Assembly (NCBI GenBank): GCA_002633005.1
Contig: NMRA01000022.1
Coordinates: forward strand, 760,987-814,206
DNA from: Phoronis australis
Lineage: Eukaryota > Phoronida > Phoronidae
Length of the DNA stretch: 53,220 nt
Direction: 5' to 3'
The translations under genes were made by a program, and so were the position numbers. The notes under the pieces were generated by a model. The model saw only the letters and a program-made list of their open reading frames with translations. It was not told the origin of the DNA and did no database searches. Shown piece after piece: positions 13,201 through 22,917 of the stretch. How positions within the stretch are numbered: the first letter of the stretch is position 1; every line of letters starts with the position of its first letter.

Positions 13201-16200
13201 CAAGCATTCACAAATATTCGCAAAATACTTGACCACAATAATCAACATATTTTTGAATTTCTGTTCAATCTGTGGTACAACAAGCATTTAATGCATGCAT
13301 TCCATCATCTTAACGAAAATTTCTTCGCCAAAAATTTCAAAGCACCATTTGACAATGCCTAGCTTATAAACAGAAAGAATACTTGACTAATTATCTGAGC
13401 ATTTTATCATTTTTACATTTCATGAAAAATGTTTTCATTCACCGCAGATTTACTGGGTCTCTAGATACCCGATTTCCCATTATCACAGGTGTCAATGAGG
13501 ATAGTGTACTGTGGTCAATGTTATAATATCTGTAAGCACTACATGAATATGATTTAACAAGGACAAGATAAGATACACAGGCAGATGGGGGGGGGCAGGG
13601 CAAACAGCATATGTTGGACTTAGTACCCTCTAGTGCCCTTGTGGAACTAGGTGGACTGTCTTGAGATAGCATTGTATAAGACATCAATATTGTAATTTGT
13701 TTGCAGGCTGAGACAGCTTTTATCTAAGATAGTCTGGGAGCCTTTGGGTTGCTTAGCTAGATAACATGACAGGTGGGTTTCAGATATTGGGGTTCAAGAT
13801 TCAAAATGTGAACTGAATGTGTGTATTGAAGGTGACCAATTTTCAGGCACGAAGGAAAATATCAAGCCCCGTAAGTACAAAATTGTGAAAAGAATTATAA
13901 GTGCACTTAGACCTAATGAACGGAACATTTGTCTTGTGAAAACAAATCTTTATTTGAACGCTTTCCAAATGAGGAAGGCAAGCTTTTTGAAACTTCTATC
14001 ACACTACTGCCTTTTTTAACTTCAGTCTTCCTACCTGTTTCTCAACAGGTGTCTCTGCACAACTTACAGCAGCTGATGGCTTTCCAAGACACCTGAAACA
14101 TGTGACCAGGTGCCACAGGTAAGATAAAACTAATATGACCAGTCCAGGAATCTCAGATATTTAACGAGTTCCATTTGAAACATTGCCAGGGAGGTTCTAT
14201 AACTTTGTAGTATCAACCTCAAACTATCTTATCAATGAGTGGTTTACTAAAGGGACTTTCTAGTGATCTCGACATTTTTATTGTCAGTTCTACGTTAATT
14301 CTACGCACAACAGTAGTAAACAATCTGGATGCAGATGTCTTTGACAATATATGATCCGTGATAATTTTATAAAAGATAAAATTCAAATCTGCTAACTGCC
14401 CTGATATTGAAAGATACAGTTGTGAAAGGAGGGAGATAAATGATTCTATGAGATTCAAAGCGCCAGAGCTAAGCCTACCAATCACAGTAGTGAGCAAACA
14501 AAATTAAGTTAAGGCAGAAACCAAGGAAAGCTTGGATTATAAAAACACATATTTAACTAAGTTTTAAAAGGGCTCTAGTTATTTGCGAAATTTAATTAAA
14601 TGTGATTCATATCGCCAACATGACACTCTGGTATTCCACTGGGGTGAGGGCCAAAACATACAACATAGTTTTCATATCTACATGCTATTACCCTTATTTA
14701 AACAAAAGCCTTAAGAGCACCTTGAAAACCTGTGTGTTGCATAACTCAGGCCTCTTGCCCAGGACTGGAATGCTACATCAACAATATGTATTTCAAAAGT
14801 GGCCAAACAACAGCTACCTAGTACATTCCCCCTATTGCCTTTTAAGAGCACGCCGTACAGGTAGGTTCAAACATCTTCACTCCCTTCCATAGTGTATACT
14901 TGGATGTCATAAGTCTGCAGGGCGGAGACCTCTGTCCAGGATCAGTCAGGCCTGGAGGGTCAACACTACCGGAATTGAGACGCAACAAAGCACCAACAAT
15001 GTGGTACAGTTAAATTTGATAGGCTTGCCCAGGGTCAGTTGGCTAAATGACAGTCATACACTGGCAGCAGGGCATGCCAATACAATGCATTTATAGACAG
15101 ACTGCCCTGTTTTTCTTGGTTACGCAAACTTCAGCAGTGTTTGAACAGAGCCAGGTGAAAACGATCCTGTCATTCCCAGCCACGAATATCCCATCCATCA
15201 AGGCCTGGCCTATTGTTAGAGAGACAGCCTGCCAATGTCCTGCTCAACTGTAATAGGCAGGGATCCCTGGGACAAATGAAACACGTCAGCAATGAGAATA
15301 ATGCACAAAAAATCCGAACAGATAATGTGAGGGATTAGACATGGTGTGATGGACATACACTGAAATGAATTTTGCCATTGACTAAAGATTTAGAAAAGTA
15401 ATACTGTGGGGTTCAAATAAAAATTTACAACATGAACTGAAGTGTTATCGCGCATGTTAGTAATTTATAAGGGACTGATGCACATGTTGGATAACAGAAA
15501 TTTATTAGTTCTCATTTATAGTCAGTAACAAGCACTAATAGTAAAAGATTTACAGGTTTGCAAATAACACTTATAAAAAGAAGTACAAATAGTAACGCAG
15601 ATCGATCACCACATCTCAAATTATTTAGAAACTGCAACTGCAGAAATGTCCCCGAGGGATATAGAACAAACTAACCTAATTTAAGAAACAATGAACAGGT
15701 GAAAAATGCATTGGAGCCCGGATGAGTTACTTACACAATGCTTGAAGAGTTCCATATGTTTACCTGGGGATACTTAATGAGTGAATTTCAGAGAATACCA
15801 GTGGGAGGCTGGCATCCAGGTATTTAGACGGCTGAGCATTACTCCATGTGTAGCAAATAAGGGGTTGTTCTGTTAACAGTCTGCTAAAAATTTCATATTA
15901 ATGGTTCTTAAAGCATGACCTAAAAAATTAGAATAAAATCTAGTCAAATACCATTGTGTGAAATGACAGAAACATGTTGCATACATTGAACTTTGCTATT
16001 TATAATGCAGGAAAATGATTTTCAGACACTGCATATGTAGTTCCACAATTTACAAACACAGAAATGACTTTAGCACGTTGTGTATAAAAACGTCATTTTT
16101 AACAAATATTAAATATTCAACAAGAGCTCAAAAGCTGTTAATATTCATTACACTATCTATAACACTGAATAAAACATACTCCCAAATTTAGCTGTATAAT

Positions 16201-19200
16201 TTCACTCTTAAGATCTAAAATTTGCTTTTTATTATGTCAAATTTGAGGGAATACACAATGTCGGAGAGTGATAAAAATAATTTGATTGATTATGTAGCCA
16301 CAACAGCAGGTGTTATAGCACAATAATGTTAATTGAGGGGATTTTAAATTTAGTTAGAAAAAGAAAAATGGTTGACATTTAACACCTCACTTATAATGAT
16401 TTAACAGGTCAAATACGGGGCACTGCTCATAAAATGAGAACAAAATGAAAGAATTGGGCAGCCCAAGGCAATATTATTTTGCTTTGCATTTTGCAACTGT
16501 GTATTACACAGTTTGAATAAAGAGCTACCATAAGAAGTTCAGTTCCAACAGAAAAAAATAACTTCCTTTTTAAATGTCTTTTGCTTCATAAAAGGCAGAC
16601 GGCCAGATCAAACTGTTGATGCACATACAAAGATGATTCTGTTGTACCATAGTATTCAAGATTCTCACATTAATTAAAGTGTTTTAATGGTGACAAAGTG
16701 GACTCATACATTCCACAGGTGTGCAGAGCCCAGGTACTGCTGGACACTATAGTGGTTTTGTAGAGAGACAAGAGATTTATGGGACGCTGGTGACAGGGTT
16801 TATATTAGTGAGGCAGAGTAACACTTGGATTATGGGCCTTTAAAGAGAGATGGTAGCTAGGCACTCTTTAGTCACAAAGAAGACTATGTGAGGGGCGGGA
16901 CAAGGTAAAATGATTTCACAATCCTTGTGACTTGTTTCTATAAAAACCAAACTACTGCCTTTGGGAGATACATATTGTTGTAAGAAATATAATTGTAAGT
17001 ACTGGCTAGCTCTGTAGGTCAATGTAAAATAACAAGTGTTCCTTCCTTGGTGGCATTCAGAAAGTTACAAGACTTACCAACACTGGAGTGATGGCCTCTA
17101 AATAAATTGGCTTAACTGAAACCTCCATTTGAATTGAACACCTGCTAAGGTCAAAAGGTTTTTGTTAATTGTGATAGAAGCCTTTTGAGGCAAGAAACAC
17201 ACAGATGCTTGTGGTACTTCTTTGAATCAAGTTTGTTTTAAACCTAGGAAATTTTTGTCTTCTTGGTTTTGGTTCAAGTTTCAAACGCTTATGCTCTGAC
17301 CTTGTAAACATTTAAATCAACTGTCAAAAAGTTAAATAAAGTGCTCCATCCAGGTGACCAGGTAGGACTTGTATCCAAGACCAGTCATTTATAGGCAGAG
17401 AAGAGGCTGCTGGTGAACATCATTAGACCAATTTGTTGTGAGGTTTTGCTATGCGGCAAGCAGTTATGACAGCTAGCCAAGAGGATCCATACACACACTA
17501 TCTGGTGAATGGGGGGCTCTTTCTAAGGACAGGAAATCGTTAATTTTGGACCTGATAAGCCTTGAATTTGAGATATTCACACCACTTATCTAACGATAGA
17601 CTAAACACACTGCTGGATGTTGATCATTCAACAACTTACTGGAAAATAAAAAATTGATGTTTTCTAGAAACCATATTGGGTGCCAGTCATTCATTTGTGT
17701 GATTGGTGATTAATAGTGAAAGCTGTCCTGGTGCAGAGGAAGAGTCAGCTCTCAAGGCAGAGTGACCCAACCATATGACCCTCAAATTACACACGACCAT
17801 GATCAAATTTCACAAAATAACGGCAACAATAATCTAAAGAGGCCTCTGCTAAATAAAATGACACATTCATAATATATGACTGGTCTTAAATATTGATTTG
17901 CAATATGGGTGTCCTAAAACAACATCGTTTCAACATGCTGGTTTACTTGCCTATGAGAAAATTGAATTTATTACGGAAAAGGCAATTTTTCTGTGGTCAC
18001 AACACTCAAGCAGTTACCTGTATTCCCGCCAGCTACCAGACATGGCATTTTGGCAGCTTGCCTGGGGCAGACTGGGGTCTGACTTACTGTGACAAGGCTT
18101 TAGCTGAAGCAGGCCTGTCACAGAAAGCATTAGAGGCTCTCACCAGCACTAAGTCACCAAACTGGTCAGTATTCCAAGCTGGTTGAGAGGTATTGAATCA
18201 AAGGGCAGGGCAGAGGTCTTTGTGAAAGGACTCCAGGTTATTATCATGTAATGGTATGTTACTGGTTGCATGAGCTCATTGGGCAGTCACAGTCACAGAG
18301 TACCCTAATCATAAAATAACATTTTTATGGATGATTCAGAAGCTGCCAGTAAATATTAAAATCACATAATAGTGTGGTCACACACCTGTCTAAGACACCA
18401 TCCGTAACAATAGGGGAACGTGATCTGTCGAGTTTTCGATAAGTGAAATTTTAAAAAAACATGCCCAAGATCCTTAAAATACAAGCCACGTCTTGAAAAA
18501 ATCACAGATGTTTGTCACAGTAGCTCTATACTAATCCACAAAACCTACACAAAATGAAAACATTAATAATGGATATCTAAAAAAATTAACAGTTAAAACC
18601 AAAAGACGTTTATCGTTTCAGGCAAATGCTTAAAAAGTATGGCTTTTAACTCCAGGCCTCAAAGAAGAATATATACCTGTAACGAATGGTAATTAATTCC
18701 AAAAAACTGTTTGGCATTTCGCAACATACAAAAGTTGTCTCGGGCAACAGGCACACCAAGACGACAACTCGGGTTGCATCTGGTAATGACATGTGGGTTT
18801 ACACGGATATTCATTTCTTAGGGCAACAACAGCGCATAAAGGATTTGTGACTCTTGATTTATTCAGACATTCTAGCAAGGAGACATGATATCCTTAATGC
18901 AATTTAGGTAATGCTAAAATGGTTATTAAATAACCATCAATATTATAACCTGGGCTAAATTGTTTTGTAAGTGATGGGGACTGGGACCACAAGTGTGAAT
19001 GGCTGAAAAACACCTGGTCATGACGAAGTTAACTATAATTATAGGATAGTTACCAGCCAGTAACAGTCGACGATGGGATGTGCCTTCATAGTGTTTGTGG
19101 GGCGACATTATCATAAAAAAATTAAAACTGCATTGCATGGTAAATGGTTTCTTCCTGGTATGGTTATCTGAGTGCAAGCATTTTCCTTCCACGTGAACTA

Positions 19201-22200
19201 CTTCCGCAGGCAAAAGCAAATGAAAATGATAGAGTTAAGACAATTGGAAATGAGACTGGAGATGACAGCCCAGGGCAACAACTGAACTCTGCCAATTTAC
19301 AAAACCAGTTGACAAGCTGCACAGATGACAAACTGACAACCAGCCCTGTCATTCAATTACTCAATGTCCAGTGAAGAAGAATGCTTCAATTATCCAATGG
19401 CTGAAATACTGCATAACTTTCCACCAAACAGGCACCTAGCCCAATTTTTCCATTAGCAACCAGGCAAGACCCCATGTGAACAAAACAACAGAATGACTCC
19501 CATGCCAGCAGGAACAGAACCAGAACCAGTTGTAGATGATGCAATGGAGATGGTGGCAATAAGCAAGGACAACACTGATGGTGGCACCAACAGGAGACCA
19601 GACTAACCAGAAGGTATCTGGGACTCAGAAAGACAAACAGCAGAGACTTGGGTTATGTAATGAAGAGGTGTGGATGTTGTGAGAGGCTAGTGTTAGTGTG
19701 TGAAACAGGGCTTGTTCTCACCTTGGGAGCAGATCCAGAAACAACAGTTAACAGCAGGAGGGGACACATGCAAGGCAATCCTTGGGCAGATGTTGGCACC
19801 ATGCCATCATGGCTGATCTGAGAATTTGTTGGGATTCAGCTTTGAACAGTGTCCACTCACACCTTTTCCAGAGTTATACCTTTGTAAATTGTCTTAATGA
19901 TTCTAGCCAAGGATAAGCAATACATGACTTCAGGACACAGTAAAATCGTACCTATTCAAGAAAAGTGAAATTTGTTTTCTATTTTTACCCCAAAAGAATA
20001 GTTCTGTTACCATAGGTACCAACAGGCAAAATTTTTGAAAAGTTATGGGCATTCACATCAAAGTTAAAAGACCATGTGATAAATGATAAGAGGAGCAAAT
20101 TTGGCGACAATTTTTGTCCAAAATTGGTGAGGTTGTACGGCAATGTTCGCAAAATGATGTTTATTAGTGATCTTATAAAAAATTTCTTGAATATTTCATG
20201 AGTTTCTAATCATTTTTAATAAGTTTAATGCAATCTATTTTTGTCACTTTCCAAGTTTTCTGTGCTGCCATGAAAAAACAATGAACACAAATTCACAGCA
20301 TTTCCACCTCCATGAACACAAAAAAATTGCGGGACTGCTTTATTTTGAATTCCGAAGTGTTTTGTCTATTCTGTCAAGCATAGAATACCAGAATTTTCTG
20401 GGTAGTTCACCATAACTTAGGACAAAATAAATGCCCAAAACTGAGAACACTTGGGAGTTCTAACAGGTATTTTTAAAATGCATGGCATCTGATGATATTG
20501 AGCGATGTATCCAGCAACACAATATTGGTCTTGAATTTGAGATAGAAAAAAATTCTAAAATTGCAATTTTTAAGTTTTTAATGGCTTACTAGTTTGCTGC
20601 ACATGCTCCAAAAATGCTTATAATGAAGTTTATATTTTTGATGGCTATTATTTCTACTTTTTAGCCATTGTTTCCCCAAAAATCTAGCCGTATTGCTTTG
20701 TTTCCCCCAAAAAACAACAAAACAATTGCATTAATTCTCATTTATGTGTTTCCAGTGAGAGTGTAAGTTCAACCCAATGGTCATAATTTAGGGACTAAAC
20801 ATGCGGGATCGTTTTCTGTTTTACTTAAATATTATACAACCAGCGTTTTAGGCCAAATGCTCAACATGAAGATGATGATGACTACCCAACCACTGAGGAT
20901 GGTGTAAGTTCTAAATGAAAGGTGTGTTGGTATATATGTACGGATATATCTTCATTAAAGCTTTCTTCACCAACCTCCAACTTAAATATTACTTAGGGTT
21001 CAACAATTGTAGAACATAACCGCTGGTCTAGTGTCACGCATCAACTGATGTTGTGTTCAATGAAAATTTTGCTGCCGAGATACACCCATTAGAGTTGGAT
21101 TATGAACATCCACCTCTGTTTGTTCCACATGACGGTGAAGGGATGAGGTTACAAAATCTCACTAGGTAACACTTGGCAAACAGAAAGGCCACAGTGAATA
21201 TCACAGATGTTGATTGGGTACATGGTTTGGTGTCTATTAGCTGTCAATGAAGGATAAATACCTATTCAGGTGTTGTTTTGATTGAATAGTCCACCCATTA
21301 TTGACACCAACAAACTGGTGGATGAGTTTATCTTGATTTAACAAGCATTATTGAGAGGTATAAGAGATCACCATAACCTACAAGATCCTGCTGAATTCCA
21401 TTGGCTGGTGAAAAATTAGACAAACGTATCGTCACAATGAGCGAGGAACACATGGGATTGGAGGAACAGAGGGAAGAGTAAATATTGCTAACTACCACAT
21501 AAGTGCACAGAGATGCTAGAATAACAGGCTGGCATAGTGAACTGGAGTCGGGCGGACCCGCACGTTTTAGAAATAGGACCAAAAAATAACACCACTGCTG
21601 GCAATAGAAAAACAACTTGGGACTGAGGGTTTAACAGGTGACTGAACAGCCTTGTGGCCCGTTCGTTGGTCGAGGTGTGAAATTGACATACATATGATTG
21701 ATTTAAGGATTTGCGAAATGTGCGATTTGTACTGAACAATCGGGGGTTCAAAGAACTTTACGAGGAAGCGCCTTTTCAGATGTTAAATGTGTGAAGTTCA
21801 CGCAGGCGAAAATTAAATGAAATGGAAGATTTCTCTGTCAAGCATGGAAGAAAGGTGGAATTCTTGCTGACTAAGAAAACTTTACTTCATAATCAACACA
21901 GTGGATACTGTACAGAAGTTACCAAGCAACGATGCAAAAATATTTGGACATTTAGAGCAACAACCAAGCCAACAAAAACACAGAATAACTAATTTGTAAA
22001 ACGTTTTAGTCTAAAACTGCAGTAGCTTCACACAAATACAATTCAAATAATGCTTCACTTCAACAAATATGCAACACAGCAACACATTTAAACACATAGC
22101 AGCCTTGTAAATGAGCAACAAAGCTCCTGCATGAAATACTTATACAATGAGCACTAACCTACAGATCGTAAAGACCTTACTTTTCCACTTTTAAAAACAC

Positions 22201-22895
22201 GAGAACATTCATTTTAGCAAACATAGATTTGTGGCCAGAATTGTCAAACTGTCTTAATTTTTGGTAATCAAAATTCAACATGTTAGACTTACGGTATATG
22301 CTACTGAAATATGTAAATTCTGTTCTAAATCTATAATTCTTTGAAAGAAGTCAGATTATGCTATTGCGGAAAATCAGGGTCTCTAAGAATGCACAAGCAT
22401 ACATACACACAACAGTACAGCAGTCCATCCATAACAACTGCTGCAATCCTTGTTTACTCTGTTGAAATGATGGCAAAACAGCATTTGCATCAAAGTGACA
22501 TTACTGGCGAGAAAAGCGGTTTTCTGAGATCAGCCCCAGCGCAGATTCAAACCTGAAATCTTCGTGGGTGTAATCAAATGCTCCACAAGCAGAGGTAAAT
22601 AGTTCTGGGTAGCGGCTGGGTATTCTAAGGGGAATTAGCTAGTGAAGTCAAAGGCCTTGACATCAGAGAATGTCTTGTGTTTTGGCCGTAAAACGGAATG
22701 TCTCTTTTGTTACAGTTCTTCTCCTTTTGCCTTCGATATGGCAAAAGTCAGCTCATTTCTACCTCAGCTTGCTAAATTTTCTAATAAAGTAAGACTTGGC
22801 TCACCTTTCTTCCGTGCCTTGATCAACTCCGTCTCGTCCCCAGCCTGGACCAGAGTAGAGATCAGCAACACCAACTCAATTGTTAGTGGTTTCAT
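1144..22895 (-). CDS. FGFR: Fibroblast growth factor receptor, extracellular part (7 coding exons, 3' part outside window)
   Basis: Receptor tyrosine kinase that binds FGF ligands with heparan sulfate at the cell surface. Seen here: seven minus-strand exons with GT..AG borders and matching phases that join into a signal peptide followed by three Ig domains. Each Ig domain is split over two exons and has its two cysteines and its WYKDG/WLKNG/WLKH tryptophan. Family-diagnostic motifs are NPHRP and HIQWLKH in Ig III and [14 protein letters not shown] at the Ig III end. Coding pieces are 22805-22895, 9405-9552, 8870-8994, 3476-3633, 2594-2717, 1790-1980 and 1144-1282; a weak extra exon may lie at 4097-4207. 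Junction phases in order are 1, 2, 1, 0, 1, 0, then 1 at the left. The transmembrane helix and kinase domain are not in the window. The gene body is CpG-poor. An FGFR-like decoy lacking the kinase cannot be excluded, because the 3' part is not visible. Confidence 0.95.
1283..1789 (-). other. FGFR intron within Ig III
   Basis: A 507-base phase-0 intron. I looked for a second Ig III C-terminal exon (TCxxGNxxG or SAWLTV-like coding) and saw none. No repeat was recognised. Confidence 0.75.
1790..1980 (-). CDS. FGFR: FGFR exon: Ig domain III, first half (IIIa type)
   Basis: The acceptor is CTGATTACAG and the donor ATCGAG|GTAGAA. The 191 bases run from phase 1 to phase 0, the same length as I recall for the vertebrate IIIa exon. 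It encodes [19 protein letters not shown], then [20 protein letters not shown] and LKHYKVNGS. The linker plus HIQWLKH..VNGS motif is close to invariant in FGFRs and is the best single family marker here. NTT and NGS are possible N-glycosylation sites. Confidence 0.98.
1981..2593 (-). other. FGFR intron between Ig II and Ig III
   Basis: A phase-1 intron with ordinary AT-rich sequence. No coding or repeat signal was recognised. Confidence 0.75.
2594..2717 (-). CDS. FGFR: FGFR exon: Ig domain II, second half
   Basis: The acceptor is GTCTTTTTTAG and the donor GTGG|GTACGT. The 124 bases run from phase 0 to phase 1; from memory this is the length of the equivalent vertebrate exon. The product includes [20 protein letters not shown] and [17 protein letters not shown], matching FGFR GNYTCVVEN.(F/Y)G at the F-G strands. 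NYT is a possible N-glycosylation site. The split codon at the junction gives glutamate. Confidence 0.96.
2718..3475 (-). other. FGFR intron within Ig II
   Basis: A phase-0 intron. It contains a short (CACG)n/(CA)n microsatellite at about 3011-3042 and nothing else recognised. Confidence 0.75.
3011..3042. repeat. (CACG)n / (CA)n microsatellite
   Basis: Five consecutive CACG-type units followed by a short CA run. Confidence 0.9.
3476..3633 (-). CDS. FGFR: FGFR exon: Ig domain II, first half
   Basis: The acceptor is TTCATTTCAG and the donor GGGCCG|GTGAGT. The 158 bases run from phase 1 to phase 0. The product starts [19 protein letters not shown] and continues [20 protein letters not shown] with [18 protein letters not shown]...WLKNGK is the hallmark of FGFR Ig II, which in the family binds FGF and heparan sulfate. 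The basic stretch KRQK lies where vertebrate receptors have their heparin-binding segment; that function is inferred from position. Confidence 0.96.
4097..4207 (-). CDS. Candidate phase-symmetric acid-box exon of FGFR
   Basis: Between Ig I and Ig II, where FGFRs usually carry an acidic linker, a 111-base open stretch sits between a moderate acceptor (AGTTTGTCAG) and a donor (ACTG|GTATGC). It is phase 1 at both ends, exactly what is needed to fit between exons 8870-8994 and 3476-3633 without changing frame. It encodes 36 whole codons including a short acidic run [10 protein letters not shown]. The acidic run is weak compared with vertebrate acid boxes, and the rest ([15 protein letters not shown]) looks ordinary. 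The acceptor lies at the edge of a 62-bp tandem duplication. It could be a chance ORF; RNA evidence is needed. Confidence 0.25.
4201..4323. repeat. 62-bp direct tandem duplication
   Basis: The block starting AAGAGAACTGACAAACTTAA recurs 62 bases later with a few substitutions. The first copy's left edge is at the acceptor of the candidate acid-box exon. Confidence 0.9.
5611..5690. repeat. 26-bp tandem repeat, 3 copies
   Basis: Three identical copies of a unit that starts AATTGTTGTATGTATGCC, back to back. Confidence 0.95.
7718..7800. repeat. Imperfect tandem duplication of about 41 bp
   Basis: AAGGACTTGGCTAGACTTGG appears twice, each followed by TAATG and an A-rich spacer. A third, diverged version (GGGCTTGGCGGCTAGACTTG) lies just to the left near 7625. 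Confidence 0.8.
7900..8079. repeat. 59-bp tandem repeat, 3 copies
   Basis: A unit beginning AAGTAAACTCAAGAATCAAC starts at 7902, 7961 and 8020, giving an exact 59-base period with nearly identical copies. The low divergence suggests a recent expansion. Open frames across it are a by-product. Confidence 0.95.
8403..8453. repeat. Short direct repeat
   Basis: GGTAGAGTATTCAAGG occurs twice about 26 bases apart. Confidence 0.75.
8870..8994 (-). CDS. FGFR: FGFR exon: Ig domain I, second half
   Basis: The acceptor is ATCTTTCAG and the donor TCTG|GTGGGT. The 125 bases run from phase 2 to phase 1. The product contains [20 protein letters not shown], with the typical D-S-A-x-Y-x-C signature of an Ig F strand, then [19 protein letters not shown] and NFT are possible N-glycosylation sites. 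The phase-1 end can splice straight to the Ig II exon (making an aspartate codon) or to a phase-symmetric exon between them such as the acid-box candidate. Confidence 0.92.
8995..9404 (-). other. FGFR intron within Ig I
   Basis: A 410-base phase-2 intron with no further feature seen. Confidence 0.8.
9405..9552 (-). CDS. FGFR: FGFR exon: Ig domain I, first half
   Basis: The acceptor is TGCTTTTCAG and the donor AG|GTAGGT. The 148 bases run from phase 1 to phase 2. The product reads [16 protein letters not shown], then [16 protein letters not shown], then the Ig core LWYKDG. It holds the first cysteine (B strand) and the invariant tryptophan (C strand) of an I-set Ig domain. The next exon at 8870-8994 completes the domain; the split codon at the junction gives arginine. 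In vertebrate receptors Ig I is the variable, autoinhibitory domain, and low conservation is expected. Confidence 0.9.
11880..11939. repeat. (CAA)n-rich simple repeat
   Basis: CAACAACA runs interrupted by CCACAA and CACA. Frames through it give poly-N or poly-L tracts, which are artefacts of the repeat. Confidence 0.95.
12312..12405. repeat. 47-bp tandem duplication, 2 copies
   Basis: The unit starting AAAACTGGTTCTCAACATGA is repeated exactly at a 47-base offset. Confidence 0.95.
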
Positions 22896-22917
22896 ATCCG
22901 CAAAATCATGGTTCTAT
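22805..22917 (-). CDS. FGFR: FGFR exon: 5' UTR end, start codon and signal peptide
   Basis: The exon follows a strong acceptor (pyrimidine-rich, ending TTTGCAG, at 22918-22920). It has 22 bases of 5' UTR, then ATG at 22895. It encodes 30 residues: MKPL, a hydrophobic core [14 protein letters not shown], then a polar stretch [12 protein letters not shown]. This is a typical secretory signal peptide with a likely cleavage site after QA. It ends AAAG|GTGAGC in phase 1, which joins to the Ig I exon as a GTT codon. A short upstream ORF overlaps the start codon (separate entry). The region has no other coding evidence, so its assignment to FGFR rests on phase, order and the signal peptide. An intervening phase-1 exon in the 13 kb intron is possible. 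Confidence 0.82.
22892..22909 (-). promoter_or_regulatory. Five-codon upstream ORF overlapping the FGFR start codon
   Basis: In the same exon as the FGFR start, an out-of-frame ATG at 22909 reads MILRI then TGA. Its stop shares bases with the FGFR ATG (ATGA overlap). The upstream ATG has a better initiation context (ACC before ATG) than the main one (GAT before ATG). Such an arrangement can lower translation or allow reinitiation; the effect here is inferred. Confidence 0.5.

Larger units (their letters stand above)
9553..22804 (-). other. Long FGFR intron between signal peptide and Ig I
   Basis: About 13.25 kb, AT-rich and CpG-poor. It contains a CAA-rich microsatellite (11880-11939), a 47-bp duplication (12312-12405) and unremarkable unique sequence. 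I saw no exon on either strand that I can support. Confidence 0.65.

Noticed and set aside
20760-21180. Possible decayed coding DNA (short frames such as [12 protein letters not shown])
   Set aside because: Too short and interrupted; no transposase or host domain could be recognised.
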